From the NCBI GenBank assembly GCA_030737835.1, contig JAUJYN010000012.1:11642729-11706728 (forward strand): a DNA stretch of 64,000 bases, read 5' to 3'. Source of the DNA: Acorus gramineus. Its lineage: Eukaryota > Streptophyta > Magnoliopsida > Acorales > Acoraceae. Position 1 is the first letter of the stretch; each line of letters begins with the position of its first letter. Position numbers and translations under genes: made by a program. Positions 1 to 10,681 of the stretch are shown here, piece by piece. The notes below the pieces were generated by a model that was given only the letters and a program-made list of their open reading frames with translations, did no database searches and was not told where the DNA came from.

Positions 1-964
1 CATATATGTTTCTAACAAGGGGTGTGCTACTTTAATCATCATCATTATTTTTGAAGTAGATTATTTGTTTGTCATTTATCTGATAATTCTTCGTAGGAAA
101 CATTTTTTTTTTTTTTTATCTGCTCAATGTAGACCACCACACTTGAAATTTATTTTATTCAATGTTTTTGAAATCTGAGAAACAGAATGAAAATGTGTTT
201 TTGTTGTTATTGTTATTATTACAAGATAATTGAATTTGATTGTATATTATACAAAGACACAATTATATAATATCATATATATTAAATTCAATTATGATAT
301 TTTTGAAGTAGATACTTTAATATCTGTTTGCATTTTAAGTCATTCTTGATATTCGAATATCAATTTTTTTTTTCTCTACCATTGATCCAAGTCATCCTAT
401 GGACCTATCCTACAAAAATAACAGAACCACAAAAACTTCATAGAGTGAGGAACATCTACCATATCATTGAAGAGATATTAAAAGGCAAAGGGAGATTCAT
501 CAAATATCATGAACAACTTGTCCATCTCCACTTGGATATATTTGGACCACCTCTAAATAGTAAGGTCTATATTTCCCATCAAACATGGACCACCTTCATT
601 CTAATTAAATTTTTAGAGTTGAAGAGTTCATTTAAATGAATCAAATAAAAGAGGAAAGATTTTTTTTTTTTTTTCTTAAAGAAATTATCACTATTCAATT
701 GAAAAGATATATCTATTCTTCATATAAACTAGCATTCCTTTAACTATTACCCACCACATGCAGTCTTTATAAACTAGCATTTCTATAAGCTTTTCGAACC
801 AGTTTACAAGCAAACATCTTTTGACTTGAAAGCTCCCTCAAACTTTGAAATTAACAACAAAGGAAATTTGAATTTTGAAATTTCTAAGTCTTGATGTTTT
901 ATATAAGCTTGTATGGGTCCGTACGCTGATACACTCACATCATTCATGTCATCCTAACTCAATG

Positions 965-1226
965 AGTGCAGCTACACTCAATTTTTTTTCTCAGTCTAAA
1001 ACACAGTTTTATATACCATATTAAAAATCTAGTGAATCATATACCTCGTTAGATATTGTATGTACCATATTAAATATTTTCTTATACTTATTAAAAATGG
1101 GTTCATTCACTTGAAATTAAGCGATATACACTTTTTATCATTAGATGATTTTTATTATTTTAAAAAAATTTAAAACATCTGAGTTCTCAGTTTTAATTGA
1201 TGAATGTGACTGAGTCTGTATTTTCC
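965..1226. mobile_element. Mutator-like MITE
   Basis: A 262-bp non-coding element whose ends resemble other copies in the window (outer sequence of the type GTTACA(C/T)TCA). It is flanked by near-identical 9-bp direct repeats, 956-964 and 1227-1235 (8 of 9 matching), the target-duplication size of Mutator-like elements. It encodes no protein. Confidence 0.55.
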
Positions 1227-1504
1227 AACTCAATATATGAACTCTATAGTAGAGTATATGTTCCACCGAGTGACTTTTGAAATATGTAAAAGATTTTGCT
1301 CTGGTCTTTTATGTGAGCTGTTGATGAGGTCATTTCTGTTTGTTTGGATGAAATTGATAATGCCCACATTTCATTTCAAATAAATTTCATCCACTATTTT
1401 TTTGTGAAATACATACTTTATTATAAAAGTAAACGCTTTTAAAAAATTCAAAATATATTTAGACCATAAAAATAACTACAAAAATGATTTAGAATAATAA
1501 ATAA

Positions 1505-1735
1505 GGGCGTTGTTACACTCGATTATTTTTACAACCTAAAATGCAGTCCTATACATCTTAGTCTTGTTAAATTTTTTCTTACATTCTGGATTCATTCAAC
1601 TCAAAATAAAGCAATATATATTTTTTTTATTAAAACATATACATCATTAAACGATATTTACTATATTTAAAAAAATAAAAAAACATGTATGATTAGCGTT
1701 TTGAATTGTAAAAGAGATCGAATGTAACATTTTTC
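1505..1735. mobile_element. Mutator-like MITE with perfect 9-bp TSD
   Basis: A 231-bp element with inverted ends: left GGGCGTTGTTACACTCGAT, right (reverse complement) GAAAAATGTTACATTCGAT. It is flanked by a perfect 9-bp direct repeat, AATAAATAA, at 1496-1504 and 1736-1744. Nine-base duplications are typical of the Mutator superfamily. It is non-autonomous with no coding capacity. Confidence 0.7.
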
Positions 1736-2599
1736 AATAAATAATTAAGTGGTGTCATGGCCCACGAAGAGCTGAATAAAAAAAATCATTTGATTTAATT
1801 AAAGTAATATCGTTATTAGTATAATAATAATTTTAATTAATAAGAGACAATACATGATCCAGCGACATGTGGCGAAAAACTAAATAATTGTTTTATATAG
1901 AGGTGTGTATCTTTCTTTTTATTTTTCTTTTTTTTAGGTGGATATGTAGATGTGTGTGTCTTCTTTGTTGAACATCATTTTCATTTGAATTGATTTTTCA
2001 TTTATTGACAAAAATTGACTATTTTCGGACCCACCGACAGATTTAAGAAGATCTGGAAGACTTCCAAAACCAGTGGGGGAGGAACACTGTAAATTAATAT
2101 ATATGCCATATATAAAGGCAAGCGGGCAATCATATAGACAAGGGTGCAATACTATCATATAAATCATATAATATATAAAAATGAATAAATTAAAAGTGAA
2201 TGCTAGCATGTAGGATTGCCCAGACATACATATGGAGGGAAAGAATATAGGTAGTGTATCAGATGTGGGAGCCATTAAAATTCCCTAAATTTTCTTCTAT
2301 TTTCATATAACTATTTTTTGTCATGATAAATTATTGTATGTGAATTAAACAGAAGGTCAGTGAATGGGATTAAGTCTGAACCAATTTAATCCAACCCAAA
2401 TTTTAAAGGGGATCCAATTAAAACTTTAATTAGTGGTTGAGTTAACATGAAGTTGAACCCAAAAAAACTTGATTCAATTCTGGTTGGGATTTAATGGAGG
2501 GGTGGAGTTATGTTTCAATGCATTTTTATAGAGAGTTTAGGCCCTTTTTATATTAGTTATCCACATCTATTAGAAGATGTGACGTTTACGAGAATGACA

Positions 2600-2700
2600 C
2601 CTTAAAATAGACTCCACACTCATCCATATCATGAGGTTATAACAATATTTCACAACACCTTAAAATAGACTCCACACTCATCCATATCATAAGGAGATTA
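2600..2700. repeat. Two-copy tandem repeat, about 60-bp period
   Basis: The stretch beginning ACACCTTAAAATAGACTCC occurs twice (about 2598 and 2655), followed both times by a near-identical sequence ending in a run reading AACAATATTTCACA. This is a simple local duplication. Confidence 0.7.
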
Positions 2701-3013
2701 ATTATAACAATATTTCACATCTCTCTGCACAATCTCTCATCAACAAATATCCCCACCATAGACGTAGAAACCTTAAAACCTTATTGATTCTCACATTCCA
2801 TGTGGATGCAAAAACTAACAACATTGGCACACAAAGTAGTGAAACCAATGTGTGTGCACGTGGAATGTCTTGCATTCTGATTATTGGATTATCAAAGAAG
2901 AACTACAGTAATGGACTTTTCTATAGTGAAAATGTTATTTGCTACTATGAACAAAATGTGGGTAGAGAAATTTTTCACATAAATATATGTGAGGGTATTA
3001 TGATAAGTTTAAT

Positions 3014-3525
3014 GGAAAAATCCACATAACCCCCTGTAAACTGTTTAAAATTCATATAACCTCCTGATTTTTCCTGAAGTCCATATAACCCCCTCAAAAC
3101 ACATATTTAAATCCAAATAACCCCTTGAGTTAAACTTCTGTTAACATATGCCCCTGCAAATATTCAGTTTGATTAACCCTGACTGAAAACACAGTATACC
3201 AAAACCCTTTATAAATTGTTAAATATGCGAAAAACACTTTATAAATGACGATTTTACTTGGAGGGATAAAATCATCGTTTACAGAGGATTTTTTACATTT
3301 TTGACACATTATGTGGTTTTTGGTATACTATGCTTTCAATCAGGGTTAACCAGACAAAAATATTTGTAAAATAATCCTAATATATCAACGAAAATTTAAT
3401 TTATATAGCTTTTTGGATTTATATATATGTTTTTAAGGGGTTACATGGACTTCAAGAAAATCAATGAGTTACATGTATTTCATGTAGTTTGGGGGAGGGG
3501 GGGGGGGTATATGATTTCTTCCCTA
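3014..3525. repeat. Fold-back repeat, CCATATAACCCCCTG family, copy 1
   Basis: The left arm starts GGAAAAATCCACATAACC and the right arm ends as its degenerate reverse complement, after a poly-G run near 3491-3508. Repeated segments reading like CATATAACCCCCT and AAATCCAAATAACCCCTTGAG are mirrored across the centre. Related copies lie at about 4093-4606 and 17263-17798, with an isolated arm at 34404-34560. I could not identify a clean target duplication for this copy. Confidence 0.55.
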
Positions 3526-3940
3526 ATTTAAAAGGTTATATACACTCCATAATTCCTCAACAAACACATAAAATCTTAGCTTAACAACAATGAAAAAGAT
3601 ATCCCAAAATAAATGTCATATCACACCTTCCTCACTATGAAAAGCATTCCCACACACAAATAGTGTTTATGAAAATCTCCAACTTGGTATACCCAATTTG
3701 AATGCATGTAACCCACCTAGCCACCTACCCACTCACAACACACACAACCCTATAGCTTTAACTTAACATCTCCTCTTCTTGTTTTCACTGTGTTTCCAAT
3801 GATGGTGGTGTTAGTGGTCACAAATACACCAGTTCAATCACGTTCACTCTTTTCTTTTTTTTTTTTGTTCTTCATTTTGCCTGTCGTTCTCGCAAAGCAA
3901 AATATAATGATAATTGAAAACACAATAATAATAAAATTGA

Positions 3941-3967
3941 TGACGTGGCAGTCGCACGTGTGGGCCC
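3941..3967. promoter_or_regulatory. bZIP/bHLH-type site cluster (TGACGTGGCA + CACGTG)
   Basis: TGACGTGGCA (3941-3950) is followed 4 bp later by CACGTG (3955-3960) and TGGGCCC. Such ACGT-core sites are classic G-box/ABRE elements for bZIP and bHLH factors. The cluster lies 1.9 kb upstream of the phytocyanin start, so the link to that gene is inference. Confidence 0.35.
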
Positions 3968-4092
3968 ATCTGGATTAACCGTTTTGGGTGGTTGAGTGAA
4001 GACTGGTGACATTAAATTTTAAAATCCCCAATTCAATCCGGTCAGACGAAACGGTTTCGACGGTCAATCATTCTGGCGTAACAGATATGCAT

Positions 4093-4606
4093 AAGGAAGG
4101 GGACAAATCCACATAACCCCCTGCAAACTATCTGAAATACATATAAATTCCTGACTTTCCTTAAAAGTTTTTTATGATTCCCGAAAACACCCATGTAAAT
4201 CTAAATAAGGGGAATATTATGTTTGATTAACCCTTACTGAAAACGCAGTATATCAAAAACCTCCTACAATGTGTTCAAACGAAGAAACATTATCTATAAA
4301 TAATGATTTTATAGGGTTTTTATAATCTATTTGGATGGGTATAATCATCATTCATAGAAGGTTTTCACATTTTTAACACATTGTAGGACGTTTTGATATT
4401 TTGTATTTCCAGTCAAAGTTAACCAAATGGAATATTCACATAATATTCTTCATTTGTCCACGAAAATTTAATTTACGGGCTATTGATATTTACTTAGGTG
4501 TTTTCAAGGGATTATATGGACTTCAAAAAAATTTAGGGGGTTATATGAATTTAAGACAGTTTACAGTTTATGTTTATGGGGGGATTGAATTTTTCACAAA
4601 TAAATA
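4093..4606. repeat. Fold-back repeat, CCATATAACCCCCTG family, copy 2
   Basis: It begins near ACAAATCCACATAACCCC and ends near the mirrored sequence before TTTTTCACAAAT. The arms are similar to copy 1 and, in part, to the outer ends of the Mutator-like element at 9642-10672. It carries no coding sequence. Confidence 0.55.
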
Positions 4607-4671
4607 AACATATTAAGAAACTCTATTTCAATAATTGAGTAAACATATTTGAATCATTAATTATTATAGGG

Positions 4672-4935
4672 TTTTTTATTTTTAAGTCCCCACAAACCAT
4701 TATATTTAGTGATCGATCCCTCACTTCTTTGTAATTAGGTTTTGAGTCGCCAGATTTAAAGGATAATTCATGTTTAGTCCCTATCACGGACTAAGAAAAA
4801 AGCTAAATAATTTATGAATAGATCCCTCTTAGGGACTAAAAAGGAATTATTCTTTAAATCTGAAAACTAAAACCCAAATACAAAGAAGTGAGGGATCAAT
4901 CACTAAATATAATGGTTTGTGGGGACTTAAAATAT
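4672..4935. repeat. Palindromic MITE-like element (AAGTCCCCACAAACC family)
   Basis: The left end reads TTTTTAAGTCCCCACAAACC and the right end is its reverse complement, GGTTTGTGGGGACTTAAAA. The two arms continue to match for about 100 bp each, around a short centre, so the whole unit can fold on itself. A second, diverged copy lies at about 47781-47983. Confidence 0.65.
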
Positions 4936-5751
4936 AATAATTTTATTAAGTATTATTACTAATAAATGATTTATAGCAAATATAAAAAAATTTAAATTTT
5001 TTTCATATAATAACAAATTTTAAATTTTAATACGTTTTTAGTTTTTATTAAATAACAAAACATTAATTTTTTAATATCAATTATACATTTTATTATATTT
5101 TATATTTTTATAAATAAATTATCATAATTTTTATGAATAAAGAATCAATCATTTTAATCAACACAACAAGCAATGGTTATAAAAACCGTGATTCAACCTG
5201 TAGATTAATTGATTTTTATCCATTTTTTTACAATATTGTGTTTTGAAAGCAAATCCAACTTAATTCAAAACAGATGAAGTTTTATGTAGTGTTTTAAAAC
5301 CCAACCCGATCTGCTCTATTGAACCAGTTAAACATTTACCTGCTTTGATTTTTGGTTTGGTTTATCCTTAAAATCCGATGATAAAAAAAATCAATAAAAC
5401 TTAGTCAACCACCGGTTGAACCAACAATTTTTATGAACGGACTACAGGTTGATTATATCGGATGGTTCTTTTTTTTATAAAAATTGTAATTAATCGCTTA
5501 TTAAAATATAAAATCTAATAAAAAAATTCAGATTCTATATACGAAAATCATGTTATGATGTTTGAAGTAAAAGCTCTATGCAAATATTTTTTAAAAAATA
5601 TTTTATAATTTTTATTTAATAACTATAATTAATATATTTATTATATTATAATTATAACACGGTTCAAACCCATTAATTGTGGACAACTGTCTCATGTGAA
5701 TTAAAAAACAGGGGCATTTTCGTCCATTCCCATATTTTGTGGTTCTGTACA

Positions 5752-5758
5752 TATAAAA
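5752..5758 (+). promoter_or_regulatory. TATA box of the phytocyanin gene
   Basis: TATAAAA lies 94 bp upstream of the ATG at 5852, a normal distance for a plant core promoter with a short leader. Transcription would start near 5785, placing the (GA)15 tract within the 5' UTR. Confidence 0.6.
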
Positions 5759-5812
5759 CCAAGTGTTGAACGGGCTTTGAATAGAAGAAAAAACAAGCTT
5801 TATTGTGTGAGT

Positions 5813-5816
<4 letters not shown>

Positions 5817-5846
<30 letters not shown>
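5817..5846 (+). repeat. (GA)15 microsatellite in the 5' leader
   Basis: Fifteen GA units end 5 bp before the phytocyanin ATG. GA tracts are bound by plant BBR/BPC proteins when in DNA. This one is also complementary to the (TC)10 tract just after exon 1 (6041-6060). Confidence 0.9.
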
Positions 5847-5847
<1 letters not shown>

Positions 5848-5851
5848 GGTG

Positions 5852-8800
5852 ATGGCTTCTGTGGCGAGGTCGATGGCTTCGCTGCTCCTCTTCGTCGCCG
5901 TGTTGGGTGGGTCGATGGGGTTCTCCGCGGGTGCGGTTTACAAGGTGGGAGACTCGCAGGGGTGGACCACATTGGGCAACCCCAACTACACCGCCTGGGC
6001 CGTCTCCAAAACCTTCCACGTCGGCGACGTCGTCGGTCAGTCTCTCTCTCTCTCTCTCTCTTTCTTTATGGGTTTTTTAATCTGGATTTTGTGTAATTTT
6101 TTTAATTTTAATATTTTTGTTTGTTTAAAGGTTTCTTTTCATATTTATAATTAGTCATCGTTTAGGATTTCAGGGTGTGATTTTTTATGGGGTTTTTTTT
6201 TTAATTTAATTTGTTCTTTTTTTTTTTGTGGGGTTTTCTATTTTATTTTGTTTGGGTTTTTTTTTATCAACCCGGTGAGTGATTTATTGTTGACTACTTT
6301 TATAAAAAAATAAAATAAAAAAATTGTCTTGTTGCAGTGAGTTTTTTAGATTTTTTTTTTCTTTCTAAATTGTGTTTTTTTGTCTTGTTGCAGACTTGCA
6401 GTGTGCTTTTTATAGTTTTTTTTTGTAGTGTTTATTTATATGGGTTTGCAGTCCGGATCGGTCTTTGAACCACGGCTATCGTTAGTGTCATATTAAACAT
6501 TTTATTAATTAAAATATATATAATTTATGGATCGGATTGTGAGAGTGATAATTTATTAAGTTTTTTTTTTTTTTTTTCTGTTTGAACCTTTCTCACTCGT
6601 GAAAAAAAATGGATAGAAACAGTCATTCTTGATTCTTGTAAGGTTGTACCCATTTTTGCTATAAGTGTACATATAAGTAAATTTAAAAATGATACACACA
6701 CATATATATATTTAAATTAATTAAATATATAATTTTTTTATAATCTTATATTTTTTTAATCTAGTATATACGAATAATAATTAACCCATTAAAGGATTCC
6801 CTTTGTACCATTGTTTCACGCTTAATAAAAATTATTTGGAATTTTGCGGCGCATAATTATCTGAAATGTGATTTTCACGCTTAATAAAAAAAAATGAATC
6901 CTCATCTTGTGAAACGTCTCACTCACCCTCCCATCACCGTCCATTTAATATCCCTCGATTCCGACCGTCCTTGCATTCGAGTCCCATAGTTGTGACCGTC
7001 CGTTCGGTGGTCTTTTATTAGTTGAAAAAAGACGGTGAAGATTTATCAACGTTGGGTGGAACGCATGAATGCCTGGTTCGCTTTCAATGGAATGCCACGT
7101 GGCTTTATCTTATTGGACCACCTCACAAGTCACCCTCAAAGCATCACGTGAAATCCTCGTGTCCGCTATACTATCTGGACCGTACAACGCATAGGCCCTT
7201 GGATGGGGATCACATGTAGAATGGATGGCTCTGATTTATTGGATGCATGCTTGTGTCAGTACTGTTGTGTCATTTATTGGAAGTAACTAACCATTATCTA
7301 CGAAATTCAGATAGAATATACATTTTCTTCTAATTTTATTGAATAACCATAGTTTTACCTACTTAAGGCAATCACTCTCATTTTAATTGTCAGACTATAT
7401 ATAGGAAACAATTTAATTATATATATATGTTATTTTTTGTGTGTATACATATATATTATTATGAATATATATGCTTATCGTGCTTAATGGAATTCTTTGT
7501 ACATAAATTTTGTGAATGTTATTTCTTTTATATTTTAAGGTTTTGATTTTGCCCTCTTAGTCAAAATTTACATGAAATGTGTATTTGAAAAAACGCCTAA
7601 TGCAATGTTTTGAATCACATTTGGGTTGGGCGGATTCTGTTGTTTCAAAGTCCAATTCTGATCCAAATGGTTTGTCTTAGGCGCCGTGCTTGTCATGTTT
7701 TCTGCATTTGTAAAATTAATTTTTTTCTTTATTTGAAAAGCTGTATAAAAAATGATCAGATTTTTAAAATCTCTTATTTTCCATTGCAATTACAAACAGT
7801 ACCACCTAAAGCTCTATCAAACACAATTCATAGTTCATACACCCTTCTCGGGATAGCTTTACAATTTATCAACATGTTTTTTTAAATTGATTAGTGTAAA
7901 TCAATTCTTACACTGTTCATTCCACACAGTTTTTTTATTTGAACTAGCTTTTATTAAATTAGTTTTTCTATGTGAGTTGGTCCAAAGTCTGTTTTCAACG
8001 AAATCATCACATATTCGCATGAAATTCACTCACTCTCGGTGTCTGAAACCATGTGCAGTAATTAATACATCGAGCTTTTTTTTTTTTCAATGTGTATAAA
8101 ATATTATAACCGTTTTTAGCTGGACTTTTTGTACCGGCCAGCTTTTGGAATTCTATATTGGAATCTAATTTTATCAAAAGCATCACCTAGTGAAAAAAAA
8201 GTGTCAAAAGCTAACTTTGGTGTTGAATTGCCCCCACACGCCCAATGTGACACTTTGGGTGCATTTAGTTGCGCGATTGCACAACGATTACGATTACAGA
8301 AAGTTGCGTTTATAATCGTGCAACCAAATAGTTTTACTATAACAGCTTCCTGCATACAGATTTCAGGCAAATAATGTTCAAAAGCTACGATTTTAAAAAA
8401 CTGATAAAGTGAGCTTCATACCGAATCAATTTTGCAATCGCGGATTTCTACAAAATCAGTTTTACAATCGTGCAACCAAACACACCATTTATGTCACATA
8501 TTAGTTGAAATGTCAAAAGCAAAACGGACTGCCCTGTTTTACTTCTATGAAATCAGTTTTCAGATAATCAGTTCTAAACATATATTCTTGAATTTAAATT
8601 TCTATGATGAAAAAGTTGGTTGAGAACAGTTTTTCCTTGAAATCGATTTAAAGTGTGACTCAAACATTTACGTGCCCCTGCCCCAGTGTTTGAGTACCAC
8701 AAGGAGTTCCACAACGTGCTACAGGTGACCCGACAGGCGTATCGGACGTGCGACGCCTCGGCCCCTCTCGCCACGTTCAACTCCGGCAACGACTCCATAC

Positions 8801-9081
8801 CCATAAAGACCCCGGGCCACCACTACTTCCTCTGCGGCATCCCGACCCACTGCACTTTGGGCCAGAAGGTCGACATCCGCATTCCCAAGTCCTCCTCCGC
8901 CTCCGCCCCCTCTTTGACGCCCTCCTTACCGGGCGGTGGCGGGGCTCCCACGGAGCCTTCAGCCGCCGCCCCCTCGCCTAAGGCGAACGGGGCATCGACG
9001 CTGCACTCGATGAGGTCCCCTGGGGTGGTGGTGGTGGTGGGGCAGTTTTTGATGCTGGTGTTGTGGATGTGTTTGGGGTAG
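5852..9081 (+). CDS. Phytocyanin (stellacyanin/mavicyanin-type blue copper protein), GPI-anchor type
   Basis: Two coding exons: 5852-6035 and 8687-9081, with a 2.65-kb GT-AG intron between them; 192 aa. The ATG at 5852 was chosen over the GTG before it because a signal peptide follows at once (hydrophobic [10 protein letters not shown], residues 11-20). The plastocyanin-like domain spans about 28-127. Type-1 copper ligands fit His70 (FHNV), Cys111 (FLCG), His116 (PTHC) and Gln121 (LGQK); the Gln axial ligand marks the stellacyanin/mavicyanin subtype rather than Met-containing uclacyanins. Cys83 and Cys117 would form the conserved disulfide. A Pro/Ser/Ala-rich spacer (about 129-170) and a hydrophobic tail predict an arabinogalactan-like, GPI-anchored cell-surface protein. 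Family members are small electron-transfer proteins; the physiological partner is unknown. The intron sits at the usual phytocyanin position, just before FEY. Confidence 0.93.
7094..7150. promoter_or_regulatory. Intronic G-box pair
   Basis: A perfect 10-bp palindrome GCCACGTGGC at 7094-7103 (strong G-box/ABRE) and a second CACGTG at 7145-7150, with TTATTGG (inverted CCAAT) between them. They lie in a GC-richer island of the phytocyanin intron. An intronic enhancer role is inferred only from motif content. Confidence 0.35.
8255..8495. mobile_element. MITE-like element in phytocyanin intron
   Basis: The ends are inverted: left GTGCATTTAGTTGCGCGATTG, and right reads, on the reverse strand, GGTGTGTTTGGTTGCACGATTG (first 20 bases in each case similar). 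A related sequence lies at about 60731-60922. Such (T)TTGGTTG-ended MITEs are common in plant introns. I see no clear target duplication. Confidence 0.45.
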
Positions 9082-9641
9082 TGTTTGAAATTGTGGTAGT
9101 GGGAAATGTTTGTCTTAGGGGGTCTTTGATATTTTGTTTTGGTGATGCTATATGGTTGGTTTGTTCTTTTATGGTTATCATTGATTTCATGTGGATGTGT
9201 AAGAGCTTTTACATAGAACTCCTTTTGTTTGTGTATTTGAATTAAGGTTGTCACCTTGTGCAATGTATAATTTTCAATTGTTTGTCAAACTGTTTCACAT
9301 GTATATATATATTGTATGTTATTTCGGCATCTGGATCAGTCTTTTGTGACATTTGTCAAACTATCATGGAATGACAAGTCTCTTGTATTGCAGCATATTC
9401 ACACAATCACACATTTGGATTTTTCATTACAACATTGTAGCTCATGTACGTGTGGACCTAATGCCTCGATCATCCGTGATTTTGACTTTGTCATGTCCTG
9501 TGGGACCATGTCTGATTTGATAATATGTATATATAGTATATACATATTGTTTACAAAAAGATACAAATTGAATGTATATAGTCTCATATTTTTAATATAC
9601 TAATTTTTTTTTTTTATGAAATGTTAATCCATTCATAATTA

Positions 9642-10672
9642 GGAAAAATCCATATAATCTCGTTTTGCGCCAATCGAACCTTCTCACTCTTCTGTGATAG
9701 CACAACAATTCTCCATGAAAACACAGTACTATATCTTCTCTGAAACAAAACTCTAGCAATATCTACTTTGATATTTTTCATCAACATTTTGCACACATCC
9801 AAGTTTAAAAGGCCTGATGATGTAAAATCAGAAACATTGACAAAAAACCATAGGAAAAAGTCTTTTAAATTTCTTGGAAACCCAATGAAACCTATACACA
9901 ACAAAGTCAACTCTTGTATTCGAGGATTCAGAAATACCCACTTAATATTACTACTAAACAAGATTTTCTCATTACACAGATTTAATTGGTCTAATGTTGG
10001 TGACTAAAAACATATACAAAATCATAACAATCACTAATTAAAGCCACCATTTTGTAGATTCCCAAAGAAACCCATACACAGAGAATTCAAGTTTCACATT
10101 CAAACACTTCCCAAAACCCAAAAATCCATCTTCAAAACCACTAAAAGAACACAGTTTCGGTCATAAAAAGCTATACAAACTTGAAAACATAAAGTTTCGG
10201 ATACTCAAATAAACCCCCCCATAACATAAAAAAGGCCAAGTTCATGTATTCAAACAATCCTCAAAACCCAACTTCCATCTTCAAAAACCGCTACAAAGAG
10301 CAGCCGATATGACTAGTTCAGCTCGGTCGATGCGGATGTGAAACCCTTATAAGCTTCTTCTGCTCCCATTTAGAGAGAGGGAAAACTTTCGGAGCTCTGT
10401 TCGGATCATACAAAATGTTTATGTGATGGGAGTGGTACATTTGTCATTCGCAGGGGTTTTTTTGAATTATTTGTTATATGTAGGTGGTTAAGATAATAAA
10501 ACATTTTGAACTTGAGTTTAGATAAACGGAATATTCTTCGAATATTTGACTTCTATCAACTGATTTTTAACTCAAGGGTTTTTCTGAATTTATATTTGTG
10601 TTTACATGGGGTTTTATGGATATATAAAAAATCAAGGGGTTATTTGGAAAAAGGGTTATATGAATTTTTCTC
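9642..10672. mobile_element. Mutator-like element, 1.0 kb, with unrelated interior
   Basis: The left end GGAAAAATCCATATAATC is mirrored by the right end (reverse strand GAGAAAAATTCATATAACCC). Near-perfect 9-bp flanks occur at 9633-9641 (TCATAATTA) and 10673-10681 (TAATAATTA), 8 of 9 matching. The right 200 bp belongs to the fold-back family seen at 3014 and 4093, but positions about 9675-10440 are unlike other copies. An interior differing from the family is what captured host DNA looks like. I could not recognise a source gene. It sits about 560 bp past the phytocyanin stop. Confidence 0.5.
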
Positions 10673-10681
10673 TAATAATTA

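Larger units (their letters stand above)
1..5700. other. Gene-free AT-rich region with small transposons
   Basis: I see no convincing gene here; the short open frames lack recognisable domains and splice structure. The region holds two Mutator-like MITEs (965-1226, 1505-1735), a short tandem duplication (about 2600-2700), two fold-back repeats of one family (about 3014-3525 and 4093-4606), a third palindromic element (about 4672-4935) and a G-box cluster near 3941-3967. The last kilobase before the phytocyanin gene is low-complexity AT-rich DNA. Confidence 0.7.
6036..8686 (+). other. Long intron of the phytocyanin gene
   Basis: 2,651 bp, AT-rich, starting with GTCAGT followed by (TC)10 at 6041-6060 and ending CCCCAG. 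It contains an unusually GC-rich, non-repetitive block at about 6900-7230 with the palindrome GCCACGTGGC (7094-7103) and another CACGTG (7145-7150), and a MITE-like element at about 8255-8495. No additional exon is needed to give a complete protein. Confidence 0.8.

Noticed and set aside
328-639. 103-codon open frame on the plus strand
   Set aside because: No recognisable domain, AT-rich composition, no supporting splice structure or promoter; probably chance.
3790-3978. Small open frame with a hydrophobic stretch resembling a secreted peptide
   Set aside because: Short, in AT-rich repeat-bordered DNA, without cleavage-site context or a conserved mature part.
5612-6096. Several open frames over the GA/TC tracts, giving Arg-Glu or Ser-Leu repeats
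   Set aside because: They are dinucleotide-repeat artefacts overlapping the phytocyanin exon in wrong frames or strands.
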